Assembly: GCA_020796225.1 (NCBI GenBank)
Contig: CM036753.1
Location: 75,629,865 to 75,693,864 of the forward strand
Source: Arion vulgaris
Taxonomy: Eukaryota; Mollusca; Gastropoda; Stylommatophora; Arionidae
Direction of reading: 5' to 3'
Length of the DNA stretch: 64,000 bases
Position 1 is the first letter of the stretch. The number at the start of each line of letters is the position of its first letter. Of this stretch, positions 23,501 to 31,045 are shown one piece after another. The notes beneath the pieces were generated by a model. That model was not told the DNA's origin. It worked only from the letters and a program-made list of their open reading frames with translations, and did not search any database. The translations under genes were made by a program, and so were the position numbers.

Positions 23501-24280
23501 AGGTTGACTTCATTGCGCTTCTTCGACACCCTTCACAGGTAACAAACCTAGGGTTCTCTAGAAAACAATTCACCTGTGAAAAGAACAGCGCGGTCCGGAT
23601 TCGAACCTAAGACCTTTGGAAAGCAATGCTAAACCACTTAACCACAGATACCCCTGGTTGAATACATTGATTGAATGACTACAATATTTGAACTAGGACA
23701 TGTCAGCAACAGGGGGAATGAAGCCATTTATAACTAATAGTTTCAAGTCTTATACAGGGTGTTCAAGATTAAAGCAGCCCCATTGACAAATCGAAAGTTG
23801 CCAGATAATCTATCGCGTTATGTTTATGTACTATTTAAACCGGTTCTGACTAGCTCGTTTACGTCACATTTGTTCATCGCCCCTTCCGCACTACAATTAC
23901 ATACCGTCACATAAACTTGACCTATACTACGTCATAACTGAACCTTCTCATTTTCATACATATATGCCAGATTGACTCCATTCACAGGCTGCTATTATCT
24001 TGAACACCCTGTAGATCAAAGGCTAAATTATCAATTTGTCTTCTCCTGTAATTCTTTTCACTCATAAAACTTTAAGATGCTGAATGTTTAAAACACAACA
24101 TATATATTTCTGAAACAGGACGCCCTTCTGAAAATTGCAGAGGAGGAAACCGGTAGCAGTAATAATCCTTTAAGAGACATAACTGTGGAAGACTCTGGGG
24201 TCATAGGTATCAAATCTCCATATATACTAACAGCAGAGCAGCTGGAAACTGATGGAGATATTCACACAGGGCGTAATTAA
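3951..24280 (+). CDS. Secreted/ER cyclophilin-like protein, 5 exons, complete
   Basis: Exons 3951-4108, 12286-12448, 16257-16347, 18314-18498 and 24119-24280 join in one frame (759 nt, 252 residues plus TAA), each with GT/AG sites. Residues 1-20 form a hydrophobic signal peptide ([20 protein letters not shown]). A short polar pro-region follows, then a cyclophilin fold. Family motifs seen: DFMIQ, the [12 protein letters not shown] strand, DTNGSQFYI and [17 protein letters not shown]. Cyclophilins are peptidyl-prolyl isomerases, and signal-peptide forms work in the ER or are secreted. Here the usual FHRV segment reads VQKI, so the catalytic Arg is Lys, and the second Phe of SQFF is Tyr. Two N-glycosylation sequons (NLT, NGS) lie in exon 2. 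It is closest in layout to PPIB-type proteins but too divergent to name. No KDEL-like end (it ends HTGRN). Intron 1 is about 8 kb and full of transposons. Confidence 0.9.
4382..4903 (+). pseudogene. hAT transposase N-terminal fragment (TTF-type zinc finger start)
   Basis: Reads a Ser/Glu-rich leader, then DIGEWPNNF and [16 protein letters not shown] followed by a stop where relatives have the Cys-Lys of a TTF zinc finger. The frame is cut there. Coding ability is lost. Confidence 0.8.
4933..5415 (+). pseudogene. hAT transposase C-terminal dimerisation fragment
   Basis: Two adjoining frames: [11 protein letters not shown], then [20 protein letters not shown] and [20 protein letters not shown]. 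SGERSFSxLKxIKxxLR is the hAT C-terminal dimerisation block. A stop near 5210 separates the frames. Confidence 0.88.
5512..6243 (-). pseudogene. LINE ORF2 RNase H domain and C-terminal part
   Basis: Reads [27 protein letters not shown] and [20 protein letters not shown], so the RNase H Asp-Glu-Asp residues are kept. It continues with [18 protein letters not shown] and, after a frameshift near 5580, [18 protein letters not shown]. The last codons lie on the far side of the hAT insertion (4170-4300: [15 protein letters not shown] then stop). Confidence 0.92.
6833..8175 (-). pseudogene. LINE ORF2 reverse transcriptase domain
   Basis: Pieces in order: [77 protein letters not shown] and [10 protein letters not shown]. 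The active-site box reads HADD in place of YADD or FADD. Frames change near 7260 and near 7495, so the domain is not translatable in one piece. Residues 6137-6831 hold the thumb and connection region in two further frames. Confidence 0.92.
8274..9060 (-). pseudogene. LINE ORF2 apurinic-type endonuclease domain
   Basis: Shows [47 protein letters not shown] and [10 protein letters not shown], the usual APE-type endonuclease motifs. A frame change near 8772 separates QETHL from GDFN. The ORF opens with [20 protein letters not shown]. Confidence 0.92.
9061..9807 (-). other. LINE 5' region, no clear ORF1
   Basis: GC-richer than its surroundings and ending at the 12-bp target duplication. No gag-like zinc knuckle or long frame is seen. 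It could be a 5' UTR of a single-ORF element, or ORF1 may have been lost. Confidence 0.6.
9931..10188 (+). mobile_element. SINE family A, copy 1
   Basis: About 250 bases, from GTGTGCTGCTGGGG through AGCAAAGAATAGTAACACTG and the ACTTGTAGACGCATAACTGG block to TTCGAAGAAGAAG. Eight copies lie in the window, on both strands, all ending in a GAA tail. No clear tRNA head was found. Confidence 0.85.
10235..10845 (-). mobile_element. Old LINE remnant
   Basis: Antisense reading gives the [13 protein letters not shown] stretch usual at RT C-termini, in two blocks (10235-10545 and 10715-10845) with a diverged stretch between. Many stops. Family uncertain. Confidence 0.45.
10850..11245 (+). mobile_element. 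SINE family E, full length, tRNA-derived
   Basis: Head GTGGCCTAGAGGCTAGGTG is box A-like and GGTTCGATTAC is box B-like. The body runs about 390 bases to a (TCAA)n tail. Antisense copies at 24645-25070 and 49481-49757. The short 3' ends at 1090, 11640 and 17150 belong to it. Confidence 0.85.
11285..11577 (+). mobile_element. SINE family B, full length
   Basis: Starts near CCTTGAGCGGTATTACTCGG and runs through GGATGTAAAGAATAGAACCA and AACATCACAAAGAGTGATTA to a GAA tail. Shares the AAAGAATAG...GAGGCGACT core and the tail with family A, so the two are related. Confidence 0.8.
11640..11815 (+). repeat. SINE family E, 3' end, diverged
   Basis: ATTCACCGATGTGCAATTAATGATG followed by about 45 bases of TCAA repeats. 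Older than the copy at 10850. Confidence 0.65.
11935..11997 (+). repeat. CA/CG-rich microsatellite
   Basis: Alternating CA with GCAC interruptions; a strand with Z-DNA-type alternation. No other content. Confidence 0.85.
12030..12252 (+). repeat. Tandem array, ~48-bp unit, five copies
   Basis: The unit holds TTAGAGCATTGTCGTACACG and AAAGATCAGGTTAACTTTCA. It ends about 34 bases before the acceptor of cyclophilin exon 2. Confidence 0.9.
12286..12448 (+). CDS. Cyclophilin-like gene, exon 2
   Basis: Acceptor ttctacag, donor gtaaga. The two bases carried from exon 1 complete a Lys codon and the exon reads [13 protein letters not shown], then [20 protein letters not shown]. This matches the first strands and first helix of cyclophilins (usually FGLFG, VPKTVDNF, ALATG). 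Contains the sequons NLT and NGS. A tandem repeat ends about 34 bases before the acceptor. Confidence 0.88.
12535..12825 (+). mobile_element. Two short LINE L 3' fragments
   Basis: 12535-12640 and 12690-12825 both match LINE L C-terminal codons (for example [14 protein letters not shown]) on the + strand. The second ends in an AAT tail that abuts the opposite-strand LINE L at 12835, making a tail-to-tail pair. Confidence 0.65.
12835..14090 (-). mobile_element. LINE L, 5'-truncated, RT part
   Basis: Antisense: [24 protein letters not shown] start, [60 protein letters not shown] and [19 protein letters not shown]. The FADD box is kept. Frame broken at several points. Tail (AAT)n. Confidence 0.88.
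14100..14510 (+). mobile_element. LINE M 3' end
   Basis: Paralogue of 16440-16805: shares GTGGATAAGAACAG, GACACAGTCGAGTGTCAC and the CACGAG...GTGTA...GAATAAGT end. Reads as a decayed WGWIGHTLR-type RT C-terminus with stops. Confidence 0.7.
14515..14566 (+). repeat. AT dinucleotide repeat
   Basis: About 50 bases of nearly pure TA, directly after the LINE M end. Confidence 0.95.
14790..15065 (-). mobile_element. I-like LINE C-terminal fragment
   Basis: Reads [20 protein letters not shown], then [20 protein letters not shown]. The HILQDCP block is shared with the LINE at 4170. A second example is at 56575-56800. Confidence 0.8.
15443..15667 (+). repeat. Tandem array, 27-bp unit, ~8 copies
   Basis: Unit AAATGGACATTTAACAAGGC plus AGTGGAA. 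As 27 is a multiple of three, all frames stay open and give artefact peptides. Units are contiguous, without unique spacers. Confidence 0.95.
15765..15843. mobile_element. Mini MITE, 79 bp, near-palindromic
   Basis: Ends TACAGGGTGTACAAGATAAA and its inverted partner TTTATCTTGAACACCGGTA. Same terminal repeats as the 261-bp element at 23753-24013. Confidence 0.75.
16257..16347 (+). CDS. Cyclophilin-like gene, exon 3 (active-site segment)
   Basis: Phase 0 entry, phase 1 exit, acceptor atttag, donor gtacgt. Encodes [20 protein letters not shown] and LGDV. This is the FHRVIxxFMIQGGDF segment of cyclophilins, with VQKI in place of FHRV and LGD in place of GGD. Confidence 0.9.
16440..16805 (+). mobile_element. 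LINE M 3' end
   Basis: Decayed RT C-terminus: [20 protein letters not shown], then [20 protein letters not shown], a pattern seen in many invertebrate non-LTR elements, and a 3' end at GAATAAGTAACTAAG. A short antisense piece of it lies at 18525-18630. Confidence 0.8.
17150..17290 (+). repeat. SINE family E, 5'-truncated
   Basis: GAGCTCGTGTACTGCAGCTG, then CTCACCGAAGTGCAATGATG and TCAA repeats. Confidence 0.75.
17290..17700 (-). mobile_element. Old LINE remnant
   Basis: Antisense reading has short blocks typical of the RT-to-C-terminus region but many stops. Similar in type to 62335-62690. Family uncertain. Confidence 0.4.
17745..18140 (+). mobile_element. LINE E 3' end
   Basis: Reads [20 protein letters not shown], then [17 protein letters not shown]. 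It ends at CCGGCACAGCACCCGATGATGATG, a GAT tail. Paralogues at 39900-40990 and 42720-42985. Confidence 0.85.
18314..18498 (+). CDS. Cyclophilin-like gene, exon 4 (core signature)
   Basis: Acceptor acacag, donor gtaagc, phase 1 to phase 0. Encodes [39 protein letters not shown] and [16 protein letters not shown]. This is the best conserved cyclophilin stretch. The substrate-pocket Trp and His (WLDGKH) are kept. Confidence 0.95.
18525..18630 (-). mobile_element. LINE M 3' end, short
   Basis: TTACTTACTTACTTATTCCTC is the tail, followed by the CTCGTGGAGCATAGGGCCTC block (antisense of the LINE M end). Lies 27 bases after cyclophilin exon 4. Confidence 0.75.
19063..19270 (-). mobile_element. SINE family H, full length
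   Basis: 208 bases with target duplication GGCGCAGTGA at 19053-19062 and 19271-19280. Poly(A) tail, box B-like GTTCAATTCCGTGGGC. Second copy at 44220-44430 (+) and a tail fragment at 45659-45713 (+). Confidence 0.9.
19281..20400 (-). mobile_element. LINE F, RT end and RNase H, (ACTGAA)n tail
   Basis: A 217-residue open frame (20021-19368) has [37 protein letters not shown] and [20 protein letters not shown]: an RNase H with its Asp-Glu-Asp set, then [18 protein letters not shown]. Upstream pieces (20393-20030) give the RT thumb: [20 protein letters not shown]. 5'-truncated. It ends at 19281 in ACTGAA repeats, immediately next to SINE H. Confidence 0.88.
20562..20740 (+). mobile_element. SINE family A, internally deleted copy
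   Basis: Head GCAAAGAATAGTACCCCTGC and tail GAGCGTTCGAAGAAGAAG present, about 70 central bases missing. Confidence 0.8.
21065..21700 (+). mobile_element. LINE N 3' end, split by SINE C
   Basis: Reads [20 protein letters not shown], then [20 protein letters not shown]. Interrupted at 21323-21654 by SINE C. It continues after the SINE with GTTGAGGGCCTATGCCTAAT, the usual end of such ORFs. Confidence 0.8.
21323..21654 (+). mobile_element. SINE family C, full length
   Basis: Target duplication AGGAAGACTT at 21313-21322 and 21655-21664. The head holds GGTTCGAACC (box B); tail GAGAAAAAAAA. Confidence 0.92.
21920..22045. repeat. ACGTGTTAACACGT palindrome cluster
   Basis: Three related TTAACACGT motifs (near 21981, 21986 and 22027) with an 18-bp perfect palindrome at 21978-21995. 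May be a decayed short inverted-repeat element; nothing else identifies it. Confidence 0.5.
22050..22550 (-). mobile_element. LINE RT fragment
   Basis: Reads [20 protein letters not shown], then [16 protein letters not shown] and [20 protein letters not shown]. Clear RT palm and thumb, FADD intact, truncated at both ends. Confidence 0.88.
22735..22895 (+). mobile_element. RTE-like LINE 3' end, uninterrupted
   Basis: Paralogue of 1745-2560. The site where SINE C sits at 2126 is here continuous: ACTTCAAAGTGCATTAGACA. Tail AAGAGAATAAGAAG. Confidence 0.75.
22900..23470. other. No recognised feature
   Basis: AT-rich intron DNA between a LINE end and SINE family I. No coding signal. Confidence 0.4.
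23480..23670 (-). mobile_element. SINE family I, tRNA-derived head
   Basis: Antisense reads TGTGGTTAAGTGGTTTAGC (box A-like) and GGTTCGAATCCGGACCGCG (box B-like), then a non-tRNA body. Not a functional tRNA: no acceptor-stem pairing. Single copy in the window. Confidence 0.6.
23753..24013. mobile_element. MITE, 261 bp
   Basis: Terminal inverted repeats TACAGGGTGTTCAAGAT-AA around an AT-rich core with no ORF. Same ends as the 79-bp element at 15765-15843. Superfamily not certain. It lies 105 bases before the last cyclophilin exon. Confidence 0.8.
24119..24280 (+). CDS. Cyclophilin-like gene, terminal exon
   Basis: Acceptor gaaacag, phase 0, stop TAA at 24278-24280. Encodes [31 protein letters not shown] and a polar tail. 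ITVEDSG fits the last cyclophilin strand (ITIADCG in relatives). The tail is longer and different from PPIB. A possible ATTAAA polyadenylation signal lies at 24513-24518. Confidence 0.88.
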   Translation, partial: DALLKIAEEETGSSNNPLRDITVEDSGVIGIKSPYILTAEQLETDGDIHTGRN

Positions 24281-24512
24281 AGAACATATAACTTTAGATC
24301 AGTATGTATGTTTAAGTAGTTTGTATTGCTTCTACGTAATGTTCTGAGATGGGCAGTGTTTTCTTTTTATATGTGGACTGTATTTTTTTTAGTTATTGTA
24401 CCTCCATTGCTACCATATGTTCTTCATTGATAAGATGTTTCTGTGTATATGTTCAGTTATATAGTGTTGTATTAGCTCTGAACAAACTTTACACTTTTAT
24501 GCCGATTTTATG

Positions 24513-24518
24513 ATTAAA
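24513..24518 (+). promoter_or_regulatory. Possible polyadenylation signal ATTAAA
   Basis: The hexamer ATTAAA lies about 230 bases after the cyclophilin-like stop codon. No AATAAA is closer. Placement is plausible for the 3' UTR end but has no transcript support. Confidence 0.3.
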
Positions 24519-24644
24519 TTTGCGGCCATCATTACTGTATAGTATTTCATAAAGGGTGACAGGACATTACCATGTGTTTCTCCTTTCATTGTTTGTATGT
24601 TGGACATATTTTGACTGTCATAATTGATTGAACTATTATCCTTG

Positions 24645-25070
24645 TACCTCATTGAATAACCATGTATGCTCCGATCTCTTTCTTACATTGGAAGATCTCG
24701 GTGACAGTGCACAAACTCTGTAGCACCAGCGAAAACTTCTGATATAAGTTTGAAAATGGTAACAATTTTTGTAGGAATTTCATTTAAAGAATGTCTCCTT
24801 TGCAGCCTACTCTTATCAATTTTCAACTGCCAAGGGTTCTTTTAAGTATACACCTTGAACAATGAATCTAGGTTTAATTGTCACTCTCCGATGGGACTAG
24901 GTACTTGATCTCACCTACACTGAGATATGCATCTCCCGAAAAATATCCTAAACGCTATGTGGGGAGCAGGCCAAGTACCGTTGGAGTGAGAGGCAAGAAC
25001 ATTACCTCCACATCCCAGAGACTGCCTGATGGTCATGAAGTTGGTAACACAGATCTGTTGTGTCTATCTT
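24645..25070 (-). mobile_element. SINE family E, antisense copy
   Basis: Contains the antisense of CCGAGATCTTCC-type, CCCTTGGCAGTT and the GATCTCAGTGTAGGTGAGAT blocks of 10850-11245. About 250 bases after the stop of the cyclophilin gene. Confidence 0.75.
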
Positions 25071-25595
25071 GAATCTAGTATGTTGTGTTCTGGGCTATCT
25101 TCAAAATTATGACCGGGTCCTGTCAGGGAAGTTGGTATTGTTTGTTTATTGTTTGCGTTCATTCTTATTAACCAAGTTAACCTTTCTTTGAGATAAGTTT
25201 AGTTTGCGCAGAGAATGAGACAATGTGGCGCCTCTCGTTAGACCCATACAGCATGTCGGACAGGCACATCTGAGTTTCGGCCAAAGTGTATGCATATTAT
25301 CCAACAGGACACACATTTATACAGACAGATAAATGTAAAATTTTTATAAACAGAGAAAAAGCTTACTTCAAAGTACCACATCTGGAGTTAAACTGTTGCA
25401 TTGTATCAGATATGATTGCTTATAGGGAGGACATCAGAGCTAACTCATGTCATATTTAAGTGTGACTTTGACAGTTGTTTTGGTCCTCTTATACGTTGGT
25501 TTTTTATATTTCATAAATATTTGCACATTTTACATGTAATGAGCAATTCCAGAATGAATGAAAGTCAGTAGTTGGTCTGAGTTAGTTGTTAATTG

Positions 25596-25846
25596 TGCCT
25601 GTGTGTTGCTGGGGCCCTCAAAGGGGGGGGAGAGCAAAGAATAGTAGCACTGCGACCTACAAGGCATGTTGTAAGAGGCGACTGAGGTAGGGGCCTAGGG
25701 AAGCTACGCTAGTAAATAAAAGCACTGCAAAAATCGGATGTACTAGCCTACTTGTAGGTGCATAACTGGCATAATGTACAATTGCTCTTAGGCTCGGATC
25801 ACATAAAAATCACAAAGAGTGGTTGATATGGAGCATTCGAAGAAGT
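25596..25846 (+). mobile_element. SINE family A, copy 3
   Basis: GTGTGTTGCTGGGGCCCTCA to GCATTCGAAGAAG. It is the founder of the 131-bp tandem array that follows. Confidence 0.9.
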
Positions 25847-25852
25847 TTTTTT

Positions 25853-26797
25853 AATGAATGTCTAATTATGGACATTCAGATGGGGGACTGCCTAGAGTAG
25901 TTGATAGTTGCTCGGCCTGCTAGCTGTGAGACGCCTCATAGCTCGGGTTGAACCTACTGTCCGGCATTTGTTCGAGTCCCTGGTCTTACTCAGGACGATA
26001 ACGTGAGTACCTCTGAAGTCGGAGAAAATCTGCCTGTATGGCGAGGAATACTAATTACGAGTACATTGAGCACACGGCTGCCAGTGTAAAATAATTTACA
26101 ATGTGCAAGCTGCTGCCATTGTAAGAAATTGGAAAACGGATTTTCACGCAAAAATCAGTTTCAGAGATGAAACTTCGTCTGAGCTGAAAGCGGACGAAAA
26201 ATAAAAAAAAAAAAATGAACATTCAGAGAACAATACAGTTTCTTGATAATGCATATAAAGCAACTGAGATCGGATCACATATAAATCACAAAGAGTGGTT
26301 GATATCGAGCATTCAAAGAAGAAGTTTTTTAATGAATGTCTAATTATGGACATTCAGAGAACAATACAGTTTCTTGATAATGCATATAAAGCAACTGAGA
26401 TCGGATCACATACAAATCACGAAGAGTGGTTGATATCGAGCATTCAGTAGAAGAAGTTTTTAATGAATGTCTAATTATGGACATTCAGAGAACAATACAG
26501 TTTCTTGATAATGCATATAAAGCAACTGAGATCGGAACACATACAAATCACAAAGAGTGGTTGATATCGAGCATTCAAAGAAGAAGTTTTTTAATGAATG
26601 TCTAATTATGGACATTCAGAGAACAATACAGTTTCTTGATAATGCATATAAAGCAACTGAGATCGGATCACATACAAATCACGAAGAGTGGTTGATATCG
26701 AGCATTCGAAGAAGAAGTTTTTTTTAATGAATGTCTAATTATGGACATTCAGAGAACAATACAGTTTCTTGATAATGCATATAAAGCAACTGAGATC
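25853..26797 (+). repeat. 131-bp tandem array made from SINE A 3' end plus flank
   Basis: AATGAATGTCTAATTATGG recurs at 25853, 26331, 26462, 26593 and 26726 (steps 131, 131, 133; the first step is enlarged by SINE C). Each unit holds about 55 bases of SINE A tail (ATCGGATCACAT to GAAGAAG) and about 75 bases of non-SINE flank. Confidence 0.95.
25881..26215 (+). mobile_element. SINE family C inside tandem array
   Basis: Target duplication TGGACATTCAGA (25869-25880) and TGAACATTCAGA (26216-26227), one mismatch. A-rich tail. Interrupts the first flank unit of the array. Confidence 0.9.
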
Positions 26798-27417
26798 TTT
26801 CAAGCCAAAAATTATGAATTTCTAAGGAAAAAGAGATCAGCAGGTTGAACATGGTTTCATACAGTCCCATTTGTGTGCTAATATTGGCTTATAAATGTGA
26901 GTCATGGATAGTGAATGCTGTCTGCAAAGATTAACTAGAAACATAGGAAATTAAGTATTTGAGGAAGGTTGCCCATGTAATAAGACAAGACAATAGGTAA
27001 TGAATGATCTCTTCAAGTTCAAATGGAAATGAATGGTTCTGCTGCTGCCATTTGGTTATGTCTGCAGAATTAGGAGTAGATCTACAATGAGCATGGGAAG
27101 CAGCAAATCAGTGAACTTGACCTCTAAGATAACTTAAAGTTTGCATGGAGTACAATTTTAAACAGTTTGAGAGACTCAGGACTGAATAAGAACAATTCTA
27201 GAGTGAAAAACAGCAGAAAAACTTCATCGGTAATCTCTTTTGTCAACCTTTTCATTCCAGGGTAGAAGTGAACTAAGTAAGAAATTTGCACGAAAGAGCC
27301 GGTGCATTTAGATATGATGAATATTATATGACTATTTTATATGATCAGTTTTATATAGTGTACATTAGAACAAACAAACAGTGTGAATTGAATTTATAAA
27401 TACAGGATGCCCAATTC

Positions 27418-28640
27418 GTGAAATTTTGCAATTACAACTTTGGTAAATTAAGAATGGTGATTGTTTTAAGAGTTTCATATGCTTTTAATGTTATTGACAT
27501 CGAGCCACAGCTTAATGACTCCCAAATGGGATTCAGGAAGAACAAAAGCTATACAGACGCAATATTTGCCCTCAGACAGTTAGTAGAAAGGACTATCGAA
27601 TCCGACAAACATTTACACGTTGCATTTGTAGATCAGGAAAAAGCGTTCGACCGCGTAGATAGGCACAAGTTGTGGAAAATACTAACAACCTATGGGGTTA
27701 ATGAACACCTAATCAACCTTTGCAAGAACATTTATACTCACAGCCAATGTACGATTAGAACAAACACAGGATTATCAGAAAAGTTTCACGTAGGGTCAGG
27801 AGTAAGACAAGGTTGCGTACTATCGCCGCTGCTATTCATCACGTACATTGACCACATTTGTAAAATAGCTAACACCAGCGAAGGAAACAACCTCGGAGAA
27901 CTCTTAAATGAATTTCTTTTGCAGACGATCAGGCAATCATATCAACAACAGAAGAACAGCTACAACAACACATCAACAGACTCAGTTAGCATGTAACGAA
28001 TACAACATGAGAATTAACATCGACAAAACAGAAGTAATGACATTCGCCAGAGAAGAAAACACTACCAACATCTCCATCGATAATCATCTACTAAATCAAG
28101 CAAAGATTTCACATACCTGGGGAGCATTTTTTCAGCAAATGGAAGAATAACTAATGAGATTCAACACAGATGCAACAAAGCAAATCAAATGATAGGCAAA
28201 TGCGCTAATTTTAAGATGCAAACCGTCACCATGAACACAAAAAGAGCAATGTTCAACACAATCTTTCTCCCATTATGTTCAATATGCATCAAACCTGGAG
28301 CTGTGACAACAAGCGATGAAGAAAACTAGTCACAACAGAGATGAAGTGTCTCGAGAATGCTGGGTGTAACAAGAAGAGACGGTTGAGAAATGAAGACATC
28401 AGGAAAAAGTGGGTACAACATCAGTACTAGACTTCATCAGAAACAACAAATTAAATGGTTCGGTCACGTAGCAGATTACCATCAGAAAATGACCCAAAAG
28501 AGCAATGCTGCTCCGATACACAATTACAAAGCAAAAGGCCGGCCACGCAAAGATGGACCTCAGAGATAACAGGCGCAGAAAGAGACTATCTAGAAGCGCA
28601 TACTAGGGCCCGTTTTAGAAATCTCTTCCCGACCTGAATG
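27418..28640 (+). mobile_element. LINE with RT domain, 5'-truncated
   Basis: Open frame reads LNDSQMGFRKNKSYTDAIFA, VAFVDQEKAFDRVDRHKLWK and [28 protein letters not shown] appears in another frame near 27918, then NMRINIDKTEVMTFA, so two frameshifts. The end resembles the RTE-like tail with a GRPRK block. Confidence 0.9.
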
Positions 28641-28679
28641 CTGTGAGGCATACAGGATTAGAAATGAAAGAATAAGTTA

Positions 28680-29405
28680 TTGACATAGTATGTTTTTAAT
28701 TTTGTTTTGTAAACCTCTCTAAAGTATAATTCAAATTTATTTGACCATGTTTAATATTTGTGTTCATTTTAACGATAGTAAAGTCTTTTTGCTCAAATCA
28801 ATAATTAAAAACAGGTAAAATACCTAAACACAAATTTAGGTAATTTTATGAAGTATAAATAAAAGATGAAATTGATATTACGAACAAAAGGCTTCTATAA
28901 AGTAGAGGATATAAATATTCACTAATGTATGTTTTACTTTACTTTCTGTTCTGATATTTTGCCGTTGATACTTTTCTGCAGTCTTTCCTATTGTATTTAT
29001 AAAAATTGAATGAATGTAGACAAAATTCATGGCAGATAACTTTAGAAAACCGTACACCACAAAATAGATTGAGAGCAAAGGAAGTTGAGAAAAAATATTT
29101 GGAATAACTTGATAAGATGTTCAGGAAAGAAACAGACATGAGGTACTGCAATGTTTCAATGCTAAATGGTTTTGAAAATAATGGAACCCCCCCCAAATCA
29201 CTTACAGGCACAACGATTATTACTATTATATGATGGAAAAAATATGAAGCTGAAATTAGTGATGCAAATTACTTTTATCTGTTGCAATAAACTTGTGACA
29301 ATGTATATTTGGTCTTCTTCCCTCTAATCATGTTTTGTCTCACGTCAGAATAAGAAATGTTATACAAAAAAACTTCTTAATATGTGTTTCTGTACTTCAT
29401 TTGAA
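28680..29405. other. Intergenic, no recognised feature
   Basis: AT-rich, short unlikely ORFs. No repeat matched by eye. Confidence 0.4.
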
Positions 29406-29411
29406 AATGAA

Positions 29412-29645
29412 AACCATGGCACATCCTTTACAGGACTTAGCCCTCAACCACAGTAAGCAGTCGTCGATTTTCTAGGCACCATTTATATGTTCAGTAGTTT
29501 GTTATTGTTTTCTGAATGGTGGGGTCTACTTTTACAATTTGTAAAAATCCGCGGACATAAATTTGCTTCAAAACTACCTATCACATTGTTTGAACCAGGT
29601 ACACTTGGGTTGTGATTGAGCTCACTACAGCTTAAGCTACAGACA
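29412..29645 (-). mobile_element. SINE family G, copy 1
   Basis: Antisense of CTGTGGCTTAGTGGTAGTG (box A) and GTTTGAACC (box B), then the TTTTTACAAATTGTAAAAGT hairpin-like piece and TGGTTGA...CCTGTAAAGGATGTGCCA end. Six copies in the window. Confidence 0.8.
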
Positions 29646-29649
29646 ACAA

Positions 29650-30440
29650 TTCATTTACATATTAAAAATTGCTTATATATCATTGAAGGAAACAAAATGC
29701 CAACAACAACAAACATAACTTCTTTGCGGTGGAAGAAATCACATATTTTTAAAGTAAAATAACAGCATACTTCCCATATAGATCTGAATGTCCCTTACTG
29801 CAGAGGGAGCTATAAGCCCAATGAGCTTGACTAAGTAAGGTTGTGCATGGTGTATCAATCATAATTCATAAGTACGGTTCCAACTTCACTGCAACGGGTC
29901 ACCCCATAATTGCTCCGTTCCTGTGCCAATGAATATCACACGAAATGCTAATACCTGTGAAAAGTTTCCTGTGTGAACTAATTCCAGAATGAAACAGCCA
30001 TGTACCACCACAAAAAGCAACCTGCACCGCATAATATGCATATGGCCATCGCGAATGTAGCAACACAAAACTGTTCATCACTTGAATAGCAATTCTTGTC
30101 GAAGGGACATCAATCACGGCAAAATCCAGCTTTCTGCACTCACAATATAACTGCATACGGCAGATTGAGCTTGTTTGTCATAACCACTGTCCGCCATTTT
30201 CTGAATACACACAACAAACGCACGGTTGACACAGCAAAAATCATTACATGTAACAGTCACAGCGTTGCTCAAGCATTAACTCAGTAGCTCGGCAAATGAA
30301 ACCGGAAAATACCCAACCAACCATGGCGGGAATGAGCTAGCAAAGTCGTGTTCAGAATCAAACCAATCAGTATCAATCATATCGTGTAAAATGAATTGCC
30401 ACAGATTGTTCACAGATAGAACACAAATGCATTGACTTCC
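29650..30440. other. Intergenic, no recognised feature
   Basis: No gene or matched repeat. Two short antisense frames (30156-29886) lack any family signal. Confidence 0.4.
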
Positions 30441-30443
30441 TGC

Positions 30444-30687
30444 ACGCCCGTGTGTTCCCAGGGCTTGCACGGAGAGCAAAGAATAGTAATACTGCGACCT
30501 ACAAGGCATGTAGTAAAAGGCAACTGAGGTAAGGCCTAAGGAAGCTACCCTAGTAAATAAAAAGCATAGTAGAAATCGGATGTGCTGGCCTACTTGTAGG
30601 TGCATAACTAGCACAAATTACAATTGCTCTTAGGCTCAGATCACATACAAATCACAAAGTGGTCGATATGGAGTGTTTGAAGAAGAC
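30444..30687 (+). mobile_element. SINE family A, copy 4
   Basis: Complete: GCAAAGAATAGTAATACTGC through CTACTTGTAGGTGCATAACT to TGTTTGAAGAAG. Confidence 0.88.
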
Positions 30688-30863
30688 TTCCTGCAAAATG
30701 GCATCATGCTTCTAATGATGGATAGTAACTGCATTAAGTGATATAAACATTGAAAGAAATAGATGAAGAGCCATGCTATAAATGAGAATATAAACAGAGT
30801 AGGAAAATCAGCTGTGTATAAAGAATGGCTAGTTAGTACAAACTGCAAGACTAAACAAATGAA

Positions 30864-31045
30864 AATCATGACATATAGAACCTCTCCATCAACCACAGTA
30901 AACGAGTTGTCAATTTTCTAGGCACCACTTATACACTCAGTAGTTTGCCATTGCTTTCTGAGCGTGAGGTCTATTTTTACCTTCAGTAAAAATCCATGCC
31001 GAACATAATTTACTTCCAAACTACCGGCAGCGGAGTTACTGCAAG
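30864..31045 (-). mobile_element. SINE family G, copy 2, head missing
   Basis: Shares TTTCTAGGCACCACTTATAC and CAGTAGTTTGCCATTGCTTT with the other copies. Confidence 0.75.

Noticed and set aside
23480..23670. tRNA gene
   Set aside because: Box A and B are present but the acceptor stem does not pair and a SINE body follows.
28878..29211. Overlapping antisense frames of 66 and 90 residues
   Set aside because: No motif, hydrophobic chance composition, no splice context.
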